From Panulirus ornatus (Eukaryota; Arthropoda; Malacostraca; Decapoda; Palinuridae): 64,000 nt of DNA. Location of the stretch: NCBI RefSeq assembly GCF_036320965.1, contig NC_092234.1, positions 42,287,532 through 42,351,531 on the forward strand, in the 5' to 3' direction. The stretch's first letter is position 1. Each line of letters starts with the position of its first letter. Positions 11,400-24,604 of the stretch are shown one piece after another. The notes under the pieces were generated by a model. It was not told where the DNA came from. It made no database searches and saw nothing but the letters and a program-made list of their open reading frames with translations. A program made the position numbers and the translations under genes.

Positions 11400-13920
11400 T
11401 TAACATACACAGTTCAAAACTCGCCCTTAAACATAATTATCACACAATGCACACACTTCACGGAAGAAGATAAGATTATGGCGTAAGATGATACCACCCT
11501 TCCAGTGCCTCAGGGGGACTGGGTATTATGTTAAATCAGTTCCTCGAAGACATGAGGAATTTACTAGCAAGAAGTCACCACAAGAAACTGTTAAAGAGAA
11601 AAATGATAAAGAACATGAAGAGAAAAACACTGACACACTGTGAATGTGTACAAGGTAAATAAGAGATAAGTAAGTGCTCAATGTGTTGGTAAATTCAAAG
11701 CAGTTTGATAGTTCTCCCCATTCTAACAGGAAAGCGTTCTGTAACACGAGAACAAATGAAGTGAGTGAGGAGCTGGCAGCCAGGGACTGAAAAGTTCCCT
11801 CTACACACACCGTACAAAATGTGTCAAACTAATATCTACGTTGAGCAATTATGAATAAGAGTAATTTATAAGACGCAGCACAACAAGTAACCAAAGCTAG
11901 AATCAAACTTATTTCGTGTAATAACTCATTAGATAAGGACCACCACTTTTAAATAAATACGAAAATTACTAATGATGCTGGTGAGTCCTATATATATGCT
12001 ACTATATAATGAAAACTGTATGACTCGACCACTCCTTCCCAAACGATGGTGAGACTATCATTAATACATCAATATGTCTAGTGAAGCATGTTCCCTACCA
12101 ACATCACCTTTACACCAGCATTTTCGTCTTCCTGTAACGGAATACATCCTCATCTTATTACCAGAGCATCAAACAAGACTAATAGTTAACAGAACACGGC
12201 GGAGGCGATCTGGAAGCACACGGGACGTTTCGCACTTCCATGAGGTAAAGGGTTAATTAATAAGCTAAATCAGCTGGTCACACAACGGGCGAAGATGGGA
12301 GACGTGGCACCGCTGTGCCACCGTAAACAAACATGGCGGCAACAAGGCAGCAGAGCCCCTCCCCGGGGAGCCAACATGGGTCTATAAGGTGAGCAGGTTT
12401 CTCGTCACGTCCCTGCTTCCTGTCTTGGACAATAGTGCATTGTAGTGCTCCAAGACGGGATATAATGGGTCGTCGACAGTGAGTGGGCGAGATAAGCGAG
12501 AGTTTCCAGAGGAAATAAGAGAAGCTGAGTGAACTAAAGATATGATGCCAATTAACGTAGCTCGAAGCAAGAAGTTTTACAATTCCTCCTCTAATATGCC
12601 TGTACAAATTATCCCTTCTAATGGGTGATTGGTTTTTGCAATTTTGCTTATAACTTTATTGATAGGAAACGCTAATTAAATTGATCTAATAATTCGCGGA
12701 ACGAAAAAAAAATATTAAGTTATCTAAAGCACGTTCGGTTATCGTTGTCTATCATCCTTGAAGGCCTTGCTAGAAAACAAAAATCAAAAGGAAATCAAGA
12801 CTAAAAATATTCAACTAAAGATATTTACCTTCATATGAAATATGCCGACAAAAGATACGTTATCCTGCAACCTAACCATTAAGCTATACTTTGCAGCACA
12901 TATTTTCAAGATTATGACACCAGGTCAAGGGAGATGTTCTATATAATTCAAGTACACAGGGATTTTTAATATGAAGCTCGCCTGGAACATAGTAAGGCCT
13001 CACCATAACACAGGCCAGAACCACCACCCTTGCCACCTAGCTCAGCCCATCAAGAGGTTATCAATTACTGCAAAACTACATTGGTAAGTTTCTATACAAT
13101 GTCGCTCAAATGAAGCGCTATTTAGAATGTATAAATCGTTGTTATTCAACTGGTTGATGGTCAGAAAATGTACATACACGAACCAAATAATACATGATTA
13201 ACATCAACAGTAATTTTGATGATATTAACGCCATCCATAAGAATGAAATACATTAAGTCACTCCTGTCTCAAACGAATTTAATGATTTATTCACTAATAA
13301 TCTAGGAAAAATAATTAGCAGTTAAATTCTATAATTCATTCACTTTTAAAGTAATCAGCAGTCTGTTCAACTTTATCATTCACACAATAATAATTTAAAG
13401 ACAAAATGTTAATGCCCTCCGAGATATATGTTAGCATCAACCAAAATCCTGGACAATATTCTTACTCTGTGTCCGCCAAATTTCAATGATGGACTTACCG
13501 ACTTTTCCTACAAAAGTTATTTTAGTGGATAACAGCTTTTTCCACGTCTTGAACGTTCCTTGACTAACACATACATCGAAGCCGAAATGTAACATTAATT
13601 CACTGGTCTTTAAAACAGTTCTTACTTGTTACTTTCGTTAATTTTTATATTTCAATTTTTACGTTTGTTTTTCAACATTTTCTCGATGCAAATTATGCAC
13701 AAAGTAATTAATACATGCTGAATTTTGGGATACTTTGGCCAAGTGCTTTTTCAGTTTCAAGTTTCTTGATTTCTCGTTCACTGCAAACACGACAATGATG
13801 TCTTACGTCGGATATGAATTATCACTGCAGATGATCGACAATGGCGGTCTTTAATATCAGGAAAACTTGTGCATTATTCATGCTATGTGTTCTGCAGATT
13901 TCATAAAATTACTTTGATTT
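11400..13920. other. Intronic sequence, mostly unrecognised
   Basis: AT-rich sequence inside bestrophin intron 1. Apart from the weak exon candidate at 12333-12388 I recognise nothing here. Confidence 0.5.
12333..12388 (+). other. Possible first coding exon (weak candidate)
   Basis: ATG in a strong arthropod-like context (AAACAAACATGG) opens 18 codons reading MAATRQQSPSPGSQHGSI and ends at a good donor (ATAAG/GTGAGC). The segment is GC-rich within an AT-rich intron. No family is recognised and no second exon is visible, so it may be chance. It would be antisense to the bestrophin gene. Confidence 0.2.
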
Positions 13921-13923
13921 CAC

Positions 13924-13925
<2 letters not shown>

Positions 13926-13983
<58 letters not shown>
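13926..13983. repeat. (GA)n microsatellite
   Basis: About 29 GA units. Confidence 0.95.
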
Positions 13984-13990
<7 letters not shown>

Positions 13991-14453
13991 ATGGGCCACT
14001 TGGAGCTACATGGCCGATATGTGTACACCGAATATCAATGCTCTTGCTTTCTGTGGCAGCCTCCTAACCACCTCAATACTGTGAGAAACGTTCGTTCACT
14101 TTATGACAAATGAAACCAAGCCTACGCCAGCCTAACCCAGGTTACGTTAAGTTAGGTTCTGTCGTATCTGGACAACATTCCACTGATTCAAACCCATATT
14201 TCCTCAGATCTTCAAAATGCTTTCCACTTTTAAACATTCACTTAAAATTGGGATTGAGGAGAAGTAATCTAGTTACTGATTAATGATAATATTCTACCTT
14301 AAGAATGATCTCCATTTTGGCATGAAATAAACTGTCCCGTAAAGTAACATTAGATTCTTGTAAAAAACGTATGAAATGAAAATGTTAACATCTTCAAATT
14401 CGACTAATTCAGCAATCATGCACTTTCGTTAACTTAGGGTAATTCAAGTCTAA

Positions 14454-14457
<4 letters not shown>

Positions 14458-14486
<29 letters not shown>
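14458..14486. repeat. (CA)n microsatellite
   Basis: About 14 CA units just downstream (gene sense) of bestrophin exon 1. Confidence 0.9.
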
Positions 14487-14487
<1 letters not shown>

Positions 14488-14588
14488 CCACTGTGCTCAA
14501 AGTGTTAGCGGGTCAGCCAATCACCATACTACCCTGCTCAAAAGGTCATCCAATCACCACACAACCAGCTGGCTGGCGTTCACCTCAC

Positions 14589-14659
14589 CTGAAGAGCAGC
14601 TTCCAGAAACAGCCGAAGCCACGGCAGGTGGCCACTTTGCTGGTGTACGTAACGGTCAT
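14589..14659 (-). CDS. Bestrophin exon 1 (N-terminus)
   Basis: The 71-bp coding part of exon 1 reads MTVTYTSKVATCRGFG, then CFWKLLF and two bases of an Arg codon. The start MT[VI]TYT and the stretch VATCRGFGCF are typical of arthropod bestrophins, so the ATG at 14659 is well supported. The donor is CTTCAG/GTGAGG. Codon phase 2 at the donor joins exactly to exon 2 at 4536 to give R-W-K-G-S-I-Y-K. In known structures this segment is cytosolic and precedes transmembrane helix 1. The following intron is 10,052 bp. The 5' UTR lies above 14660; its extent is unknown. Confidence 0.94.
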
Positions 14660-15990
14660 GACGGCGGCGGATGGGTAACACAGACAAGGGTTGATGACTC
14701 CTCCTTATCTTGGTACGGACATACCAAGGGCCTCCGTCACCAACTCAGGGCGCACACCCACCTCGTACAGATGTACTAAGATCGGCATATGACGCCCACG
14801 GTCGCAACGTGAGCACACAGCTGGCTGGCGTTACACGTGCCAAGTTACACTCGGTATCATGGGAGTTTAAAGCAAGTTAGACTGCTGTAACTTAGAGAAT
14901 AACGATGGCGTTTGACTGGATGGTTGAATACGATAAAATATTCACAGTCACACATTTTGGAGTCTTTAAAGAGTTACGATGACGAGATGAGAGCGTCCTG
15001 AACTCATATTAGACGTTGCGCAAGCTACAGCGACAGTGTTGCAGACATGTTGATAGATCCAGCACAAGGAAGCCTCCTCCAGAAGTACATGGCGAAGTGA
15101 CGGGGACGCAAGGGATTCCAGGGGGTCACACAGCTCTCCCTAGAAAATAGAAAAAAAAAAAAACATTATTGTACACCAACCGTCTACAGAAGTAGCAGGT
15201 AGTATGAATTAAAAAAAATGAATAAAATGCTGTTTTCGAAGACAAGACATGCAGAACATCCTGTAAGTCATCTGAAAAACATCTGCATCAAAAATCAAAT
15301 GAAAACATTTGTGAAAAAGACAAAATCAAGTTTACGACGCAGACCGACTCACCACCACTTGTTAACACCCGGCTACATATCGCAAGCGGGGAACATGTTG
15401 GACGAGTCTAAAATCAGCCAACCATATTACCACAAACATTCATCTCACCCGCACAGTCCTCAACCAAATGGTCTCGCTCTTTGAAATCGAATATCTTGCC
15501 TGGCAGAAAATAACACACCCAGCTGCAAACGTCAAATACCCGACTTAAAAACGCCCTAACAGATGCCTTTTACTGCCATCCGTCACACAAGAACAGCCTA
15601 GGAAAACACACGGTTCTCCGTGGTGTAGCACATCGGGTTACTGACCATCACCCGTGCACGTCCGCGAAGACGAACGGAAGTCAACATTAAATGATGAAAC
15701 TTTGCGTACATTGTACACGCTAAAAGCTGAACCACGCAAATATTATGTATTTTCGCGTAACTAACCATATTACTACTCTACGATGGACATAAACAGCTCA
15801 AAAACCTCCGTCTATGGACACCTTGTTCGTACAGATTACATACAGAGAAGGATGGAAAGGATTAGTCTAACACACTTATAGTGCACAGCTGGCCAACCTG
15901 TACGAGAACGTGTGCCTAAATTGTGCATCATTTTTCGGTAAAGTTCTTTCGCGTGCCCATCGGAATTTTGACTGCATAATTAGTTATCAA
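14660..15990. other. Region upstream of bestrophin start; no clear promoter element
   Basis: Should contain the 5' UTR and possibly the promoter of the minus-strand bestrophin gene. I do not see a convincing TATA box or initiator. The motif AGCTGGCTGGCGTT occurs both at 14565 and 14819. No other gene is recognised. Confidence 0.4.

Positions 15991-15994
<4 letters not shown>

Positions 15995-16059
<65 letters not shown>
15995..16059. repeat. (TA)n microsatellite
   Basis: About 32 TA units; a second array follows after 110 bp. Confidence 0.95.
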
Positions 16060-16061
<2 letters not shown>

Positions 16062-16168
16062 ATAGAATTGTCCACACTCGTAAGGACAATGAGCTGCTGC
16101 TGTTTGAATTCCTTTGTATTAAACTCACATGAAATGAAAACACAAGTTTCAAGCTTCCGTCTAAAATT

Positions 16169-16170
<2 letters not shown>

Positions 16171-16236
<66 letters not shown>
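16171..16236. repeat. (TA)n microsatellite
   Basis: About 33 TA units. The sequence on its right (to about 16345), including CATGTGGCAGAACATGTTCC and GCTTCATCAGAC, looks like the edge of an interspersed repeat, but no second copy is in the window. Confidence 0.9.
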
Positions 16237-16240
<4 letters not shown>

Positions 16241-16970
16241 AAATCGCAATTCAGTAGTTCATATAACTTTAACATGGAATTTTCTACACATGTGGCAGAA
16301 CATGTTCCACGGAGACAATCCGCTTCATCAGACGCCAGTAACTCTTTAGTTTCTCAGATCTCAACACCGCCAAAAAAAAAAAAAAAAAATACCCTCCAGC
16401 TTCTGCCATTCGAAGCAGCAGCGACCCCGTGCAAGAAAAAAAAAATTTACCATCCGTGTGAATAATGAATGTACCGGTATGTGAGGTGCAGGTCACCTGA
16501 CCACGACACTCTACTGCAGTGTGTGTAGCAAGAGAGCAAGGCACGAACAATTGTGAGCGAGAGTAAACGTACGAAAGATGGAAAATACAACAATGTCTAC
16601 GTCATATGAACGAACGACGTTTACACACAAGAAGTTTGTATATTTAACCCGTTTCGGAGACGAGTCTCTTCTTGGCAAGTTTACCGCCTAAATGTTTCCT
16701 TTACAAACGTCTCGCGCAAAAATTCGAGATGAAAACATCAGGCATTGCTAAAACATCAACAAGTCATGTTGGGACTACTTCACCTGGCAGGCCCAGCAAG
16801 CGAACGGTGTTATCTGGGGAGAGGGAGATGTCTGGGGAAGGGGTGTTCTCTACGGGGAGGGGATGGGGCTAAAGACAGGAACTAGAGAGTACGAAAATAA
16901 AGCCAGTTTCTGTCCCTCGCACGTTCTGGAGTACTGTATAGATAATGGCTCCTGACCGTCAGCTGCTGCT

Positions 16971-17047
16971 CATAAGAACACTTGTGAGGAACACATGAAC
17001 ATCTGTGAGGAACATAAGAACATCTGTGAGGAACACATGAAAACTTG
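16971..17047. repeat. 24- to 25-bp repeat, about 3 copies
   Basis: Tandem units of AACATCTGTGAGGAACACATG type. Confidence 0.7.
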
Positions 17048-17102
17048 AGGAGGGTGTTCAGTATTCAGGTCTCAACCCCATGCAGGGCTTGGGGGGAAGG
17101 CT

Positions 17103-17215
17103 GGGGGTATCATCCAGACACAGCAGGGGGCCCCCGAAGCCTAGTGGAGGGCGGCTGGAGTATCATCCACTCCCCAGACGACCCAGCAGGGGGCCCCGAA
17201 GTAGTGGGAAGGCCG
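17103..17215. repeat. Two imperfect copies of a 58-bp unit
   Basis: GTATCATCCA...CAGCAGGGGGCCCC...GAAG..TAGTGG occurs twice in a row. GC-rich and low complexity; the open frame across it is not convincing as a gene. Confidence 0.6.
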
Positions 17216-17699
17216 GACCATCAGAGACACCCTCCACCCTCTAGCATGGCCTCAGACTAGGTACAAAAATACGTGAGACTTCACGGCTGCCTCACCCAAC
17301 CCACACCCCGAGTCACCAACCATCACCAGCGGGACAGAGCTAAGCCGGCCAACAGCCACGCCCGGCCAAGACGATAAATACTGCCGACCTTGAAGACGCT
17401 AGAGAAAGGTCAACTGAGCCTGGGACACACCTAAACCTTGACTCTGAAGACGTCTGACAAAGGTCAACTGAGTCAAAGGAAAAAAAGTTCCACCGTTTCT
17501 GAAGACAGTTGACAACTGGTGAACTCGGCCATGCAAAGTTAGTCACCTTATAGATACTGGCGCATGAACGTCAGCTTAGCCAGGGTAATGTACTTTAAGC
17601 ATGGCATGTGAAGACTATGATTTCCTGGGCAAGTGCAATGTGAAGCCATGAACACGACGGTCCGAACCTGGGTTATTGACGGCTTGGCCTTTTAGGCAT

Positions 17700-17875
17700 T
17701 CACCCTGCAAAGGCCGAGTCGTTCATACCTCAGGGTCGTATCGCTTGGCTCAATGCTCGTATCGTCGTGTTTAAGAGCCGTACCGTCGTGCTTAAAGGTC
17801 AGATCGTATTCCTAAAAAGGGTCGTATCGTCGTGCTCAAAATTCGCACCGACGCGTCATCGTGTTCAATGCGTCA
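17700..17875. repeat. Degenerate minisatellite with GTCGTATCGTCGTG core
   Basis: Irregular units of roughly 25-30 bp with cores such as GGGTCGTATCGTCGTGCTCAA. The same core occurs in reverse complement at 51728-51860. Confidence 0.65.
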
Positions 17876-18038
17876 ATGATCACAATTCTGGCCTACGGGT
17901 TTCGGCCCCGCCAGTATCGCCGCGCGGGGTGGGGCGTGCGACGCGTCGGGCGGGTTACGTCATATCTGGCAACACTGGCGATAACAACACTCAGTTTAGC
18001 GGTCAAATACACGGGGGTGCCAGGCACCCATGGTAACG

Positions 18039-18041
<3 letters not shown>

Positions 18042-18113
<72 letters not shown>
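18042..18113. repeat. (GA)n microsatellite
   Basis: About 36 GA units. The open frame running through it to 18472 has no recognisable domain. Confidence 0.95.
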
Positions 18114-18117
<4 letters not shown>

Positions 18118-18521
18118 CTCTCAGGAGGATAGATGGGCGTACACTGCGGACAGTCAAGCTATAGCTGGAGAGGACAGAGGACGGATAGGAAAGGACAGAG
18201 GAGGACGGACAGGAGAGGACAGAGGACGAAGAGGCGTATGCGATAACGTAATAACAGACGGACGGAATGACCTTGCCTCCTCAGCACTTGACGGGTGTAT
18301 CAGCACTCACAAGTACTCACCTCAAGCACCGTGGGATGAGATGAGTCACTCAGGCGAGAGTATACCGCAATTACAGGGACGTAAGTCTTTACTTATAAGT
18401 CCTCACCACGAAGCATTACATTCTGAAGACACTCTGGGAGAGCTATGGATGGTCGATATTAACGAACCGTAAATAAAAGGCAAAAAACACATAAGGATCT
18501 ACAGGAAGAACTGTTCTTGAG

Positions 18522-18525
<4 letters not shown>

Positions 18526-18595
<70 letters not shown>
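18526..18595. repeat. (TA)n microsatellite
   Basis: About 35 TA units, directly abutting a LINE remnant. Confidence 0.95.
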
Positions 18596-18598
<3 letters not shown>

Positions 18599-19730
18599 TA
18601 CAAAAAAGCATGCCTTGGTGCAGCCCATCCTTACGAAAGAAGACTATTGCTGCTCGTCCAATTATCGCACCAGCTCTCTCACTTCTGCTGTTTCCAAAGT
18701 CTTTGAGACTTTCCCTCGCCCTCACTTCCTCAAACACTTAAGCAGTCACACTCCCTTCTTCCTTATCACCACCAATACGGCTTTCCACGTGCTAGGTCTA
18801 CTGGTGAACTTTCCTGGTCCTTCTCGCTCAGGGACCCTGATGAATCTTCTCTCCGTCTTGGTTCTCGACATTTCCAAAAGCCTATGACCAGCTGGGTGTA
18901 GCGTAAGTTTATACTATATAAACTTCCTCCCTTAGGTCTTTCTGCAGCCTCTCTGTTCCCTGATGCCCACAGCTTCCTCTCTAACTTAATCCATAGCAGC
19001 AGTCGCTAATGGCGCGACTCCCTCTTCTTATCGTGTCAACAACGGTGTTCCTCAAGGTTCTTCTATCCTATCTCCTGTTCTGTTTCTTCTTTCCACTGTT
19101 AATGATCTCTCTTCAACTTCTAACCCTATTCTCATTATAATACGCCAAGACGCAATAACTCCCTACATCTTTTTCTGAATTTCACTCGAATCCATCATTT
19201 CAGTTTCAGAACACCAGAACTAAACCTAGACACAACATTAAGATGCTACATAACCACATTCACCACACTAGCCTGGTAAAGCCCCCACGTTATCAACATA
19301 ACGACGTCGGCTCCCGAAAAGATGGGGATAATTGTACAGACGCCGTAATCATTTCCCTTGTGAACAGCTAATCCATATTCACAGGAAAGGTTTTACTCGC
19401 CATATGTATTGCTCACGAATCCGTGTATTACATCTTTCTAAACCATCCCTTTCTGTCCAGCGCGATGTTGCTACCCTCTAGCTATCTCTAAACGTATAAT
19501 TCTGGCCACTGGTCTCGTGGGCTGTCTTCATGAGTGTCCCGCACACCCAAGTTTGGACCCCAGGGGCACGCGTCTGGCTGCTGGTGCCCACAGATTCTGT
19601 GCGGAGACCATCCACACGAGGATTGACCGTTATACTACCTCCTTCACTCGAACACTAAAGTTGTGACAATTTTCCTCCTTACGTCTTTCCCTCATCCTAA
19701 GAACCTTTCTAGGTTTACGAGTCATGTCTA
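18596..19730 (+). mobile_element. CR1/Jockey-like LINE remnant, 5' truncated
   Basis: Decayed reverse-transcriptase pieces in order: LVQPIL-K-ED...SNYR (18615-18670), SAVSKVFET...FLKHL (to 18740), a DISK segment near 18880, NGVPQGS-ILSPVLF (near 19040-19090) and the 3' part ending near 19720 with TSFTRTLK-type sequence. The order matches the element at 40700-42840. Several stops and frameshifts are present. Confidence 0.8.
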
Positions 19731-21200
19731 CGGCACACACACCTGAGGATCACTGAATAATTGCTCTAGTCCTTCTATCTTACTCGTTTTCTTTCACCCG
19801 GGATGGACGTGTCTGGGGCACATGGGTCATTATGAATAAAAAACGGGAAAGTATAGACGGAGTGAGACAACAGAAACCAGACTAAATGATGCAGGTAGGA
19901 GCGCTGAAGGGATCTGAGCATTGGTCATCCTCGATGACCTTGCCTCTGTTAAATCACATACTCAGGTTAATCTGTGCTTTGAAAAACAAACTTGTATCTT
20001 TTTACTTATAGAGTTATCTAATCTATATACTCCAGCATCCTGATTCATACTAATATCCCTTATTGAATCACCTCTTATCAGAGACATGAATATGAATCAA
20101 AATATTGGGTCATGTAAATTTGATAAGTTTATGAGTGAAAAAAGAAATGTAAATATGTTTGCCAGATGTGAGGTCATGGTTGGGTAATGCAAGGATTACA
20201 TCGAACTATCTCATGTCCTGAAGTATTCTGTATTCATCATTATCATTAAATATGCAGTTGCATTTTTCATTCAAAGTATTCAGTACGTTGCTGCATACAG
20301 TGTAGAATCTTTGTGACACCAATGAAGCGGAGGTCAATTCGCAAAAGCGCTAACGGTGTGAACAAGACCAGGGCGGGTGGTGGTGGTGGTGGTGAAACTA
20401 CAGGAAGGGTCTGCTACATTGATGTTCATTGTGACCCGCTAAATAACACGAAAATGTAATTGCTTGTTCAATTGACGTAAAATTCAGCATATTTTGCGAC
20501 ATAGTATATTAGTCGTAAGTGAAACCTCTACATGTCCAATGGAATAAATGTTAAATGGTTAAATTTGGTGCAGAGGGTTAATGGAAACATTCCCCACCTT
20601 CCTTTATTCCTTCTTGCTAAATGGAATTAATGAGGGAGCAAGTTATGGGGTTGGGGAGGGAGGGGGGTCAACTTCTCCGTACTTTCAGTGTCAGTGAATG
20701 CACCAGCTGCTTTCTAATAAACGCCCATCTAGACTCGTATCATTTCATCAGACATTCAACTTTATACAACAAACAAGAACAGTCCATTCTGAAACATATT
20801 TCCAAAAAGGAGGGTTTTCGTTTCGCTTCGAAATAACCCTCTCCGAATACTGGCGGCTCTGGGCGCTGCCCACCCCCCTCGTTGATCCCTGAGCATTTGA
20901 TGAAATCATTGTCATATCATCTCTGAAACTCTGATGACTGAAATACCTGACGCACTCAACTTCATTTTCGCAATTCAATTTTCTGAATACTTTTGATACT
21001 TCCGTGACAAGAGATAACTCCCTTGAGGTAGTCTTCATTAATGGTTAACAGTAAGACCATCCTGTATTTCTGCCCTTTATAAACATGTTACTTTGCACTA
21101 TACCAAAAAAAGGGGGGGGAGTATGCAAATCAAAGTAGCCCTAATCCAATGAAATGAGGGAAAAAAAGTTAATTATAAGATCTTTGATGTTAACATTCCC
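19731..21200. other. No recognisable feature
   Basis: AT-rich sequence with a short (GGT)n near 20377; no coding or transposon similarity recognised. Confidence 0.5.
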
Positions 21201-21217
21201 AAATGGTTGATCACCCC

Positions 21218-21262
21218 CCCCCCCCACACACACACACAACACACACAACACACACATACACA

Positions 21263-21303
<41 letters not shown>

Positions 21304-21335
21304 ACACACACACAACACACACAACACACACACAG
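21218..21335. repeat. C-run plus interrupted (CA)n array
   Basis: A run of C followed by about 100 bp of CACACA with AAC and CTCA interruptions. Confidence 0.9.
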
Positions 21336-22156
21336 AAAACGTTCCGCCAGTCACTGTTCCAAACAGGTATTCATTTCCTACAACGTAATTAAGCTCTTGA
21401 TAACATAGTAATGAATGCCTTTACGAAACTATTTCAGTCGTTTGAAACCTTTTTAACATGTTATTTTCCCGATCAATCAACCATTCGTCTGTCTTTTTGG
21501 ATATTAGAATTAGGCTATATCGAGCCCCAACAACCCCCCCCCCCTCCCCCCAGGCGAACATACTTGGTATTTTTTTTTCGTTTGATTAACAGAGGGGAAA
21601 AAATATCCCGGGGGGCATGTCCCTCTGTCGCCGCCCTCTCTGGGAAGCGACTTGGTTAATAAGATTTTATCGCTTCCTCGCACCACATTCCACCCACATC
21701 TATCATCGGCATCATCTCTGCATCATATTCCACCCACATCATCTCTGCATCATATTCTACCTGCATCGGCCATCTAGCCTAGTCAGATTAGTATTAACCT
21801 CTGCCGAGAGGTGGCGTATTAGAATGGCATTATGAACAATTCCTATTACTTGTCAACTGTATCTTCTTTTTTTTCTATGTTTTACTACTTGACCCTACCT
21901 TTCTAAAAAAATCTCTCCACCCAGCCCTTCACTTCCCGCCACCAAAGAGCCCTTGTCATCCAGTTGCAGTTCGACGGCCACTATACATCGAGCCATCCGA
22001 TTTCATATAGACAGCTACACGAACAACCCCATCCCAACCACTGTGTACAACATGCCTGTCTGACATTCAACCCTTCTCCCCTTGCTGTAGCCCGGTTATC
22101 TTGTATGTATTTTCTATATTTTAGCCTTTGACAGCACTCTTTTAAGAAATAAACTT

Positions 22157-22231
22157 AATAATAATATTAATGATAATAATAATAATAATAACAATAATAA
22201 TAATAATAATAATAATAATTATTATTATTAT
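22157..22231. repeat. (AAT)n microsatellite turning into (ATT)n
   Basis: AAT repeats run into ATT repeats, so the right part can fold on itself. Confidence 0.9.
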
Positions 22232-24585
22232 CTTTATTATCACATCATTGACAAAGTACAACAATCCTATTTCAGGGTTCGACAACCGTGATTTATTACA
22301 ATTATTGTGATGAATCACACGTCATCCGCCATTTATATTTGCACACCATCATAAGATACAACTCGATACGTTCGGGGACATTAAACATGGAGGGATGTAC
22401 GCCATCTGATGAGTAATACGTTATATGTATGCGTTGCCTCACCTGAAATGTGAGGTTCACGTGATCGAATGTGACGACGCTACTTAAGCGGTTACGTCAG
22501 CGGCATAGTACTTCACACCATCCGAGAATAATCAGTCCATTTATTTGGCGAAGCCTTCGTGAATTTAGCCCGCCAAATTGCGTTTTAGTGTCCATTTGGC
22601 ACACAACTGGAAGAGTATAATGATACTGATCCTCAGTGGCCGTGGAAAAATAGTGCGCCGCCGACTTGAAGGCGTCACCCGCAGCCAGGTTCACCCTGAG
22701 ACCTGGGATATGTGTGGGAGATATGAGAACATTGCTACCGGCAGGAGGACCTGAGCCAACCTGCTTCATTTTGATTCAGCAGATAAGACTCGATCCCCAA
22801 CGTTCCTCTTGACGATAATATCACAGTTGGAACACTCGTCAATGCAGTTTCTGGGTGTTCCTAACATTAATTAAAAACTTATGATTTAATCAGTAACTAC
22901 AGTGTTCGTGATCTGTAGTTAAAGGACTGAAGTTCATGTAACGAATAAATTACAATAAGCAGAGACAGCAAATTGTTTGTTATGACTGAAGTGGCCAACT
23001 GTTTACATACCTCGTCACAACTCAACTGACAACTGTTTGTATACACCTCACCTCATATCTAGCAATGATTCCAACCTTACCTACTGTTCTCTGCGGTCTA
23101 TATCCTTTTCTTAACAGTACATCAACATCTTTTGTACTTTATTTTTTGCCAAATTATATGATAGCAATAGGAATTTAGCGGATGGTACAGTTTTCGTTAA
23201 TAACAAGACACAATCTGTGGCAACATATATACTTATTAGCACTTGAAGTACCGGGCTAGGCTATTTACTGCACGGCTTTTTGGTGATATACTAAATTGTA
23301 CAACTTTACCGTGTCAGAATATACTCATGAAGATTTTATTTAACTTTTGGTTCTTTGGGATATAAATGACCACTGGTTATAAGTTGCAAAACCTGTGAGA
23401 GTTTTATATCGGACTCTGTACCATGGCACACTGCGTTGAAAAAAGTTATACTGAAATTGCCAAATGTAAAAAAGGAAAAAAGTCAGTTATTGATCAGTAG
23501 GAAAAAAAAATCATCCTTGCCTGTTGATAAAGGTGTTGCACTTGCGTTGTCTGGCAAGCTTCCTCCGTCGGGTCAAAAGGTACTATGCATCCAGGCAAAG
23601 TAACAGATTAACGTGTTTCCTTTCAAGAGCCGAAAGCTTTGTCTGTGGCCGGAAAAACAGTTCCAAATTCACCGTGAGTTTATACCGAGTCGGGAAGAGA
23701 AACGTGACGTTTATATAGGCCTGGGATTTTGAAACTGCGAGTAAACGAGCGTACCTAATCTGACTGTTGTGTCTTCTTCCGCTTAACGAGCAGATAACGA
23801 CTTCGCTTGGCTCTTGATGTGGCGACTACACAATTTACTCAGTGGACAGAGATTATTTTCTTGACGGGGGTGGGGCGTTCAAGTGGCTTGCGCAGGAATC
23901 AACATTATTTTACGATTATCTTAATCCACTTTCATTTTATTGAATAGATTCTGGAGTTAAACATATATACACTTTGCATAGACAGATACAACTACATGTG
24001 AATAAATCAGGTCTACTTAATCGTTTCATACAGAATTGTGTTAAAAAAAGTAGTATGGGATTTTAGTTATTCATTAGTAGAACATAATAAATAATTTGGG
24101 CGACTGAAGTATGTAAGTCCAGAGTATTTATTCATTATTATTTCTAACACTATTGGAGAAAGACTAAGCGACCCTAAGCAAAACTACATGACCTTAGACC
24201 TGGCTCTTACGGGTCAGGTCAAAGATTAGGCCACCATATATACCCAAGGGTCGTAACCTCTTCAGATACAGATCTGGAGACGCAGCCTCGTCAGCGCGAC
24301 GGAGCTGGTCCACTGCCACTTCTCTTCCATGTTAAGTCGCTGGAAAATCCGATCTTCCTTCGTCACTTGGTTTTGGTTGCCAGAGGCAAGTTATATAATT
24401 AGCTCAAGGTCCGCTGTTGTCTGTCACTTCCTGGTACGCCCGCTGCTGCTGCTGCTACTACTACTTGAGCTAATTTTTAAATCCTAAGTCGTATTTGTTT
24501 TGAACTCTTCGCCCAGCCAATTCTAGGTGCGTGGTCCGGACACTTCCTTCGCAGTGATTTCAAGAGCTGGTACCAGCGCGCGGTA
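22232..24585. other. No confident feature; one unexplained open frame
   Basis: A minus-strand frame at 22497-22769 encodes 90 residues including VNLAAGDAFKSAAHYFSTAT, and a pyrimidine-rich acceptor-like CACACATATCCCAG precedes that part. No matching donor and no family are recognised. The rest looks empty. Confidence 0.3.
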
Positions 24586-24586
24586 T

Positions 24587-24604
24587 GGGGGGGGGGGGGG
24601 GGGG
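24587..24604. repeat. G homopolymer
   Basis: About 18 consecutive G; length is likely uncertain in any assembly. Confidence 0.85.

Noticed and set aside
17861..18472. 203-codon frame with a long Arg-Glu run
   Set aside because: Driven by (GA)36; the flanking residues show no known domain.
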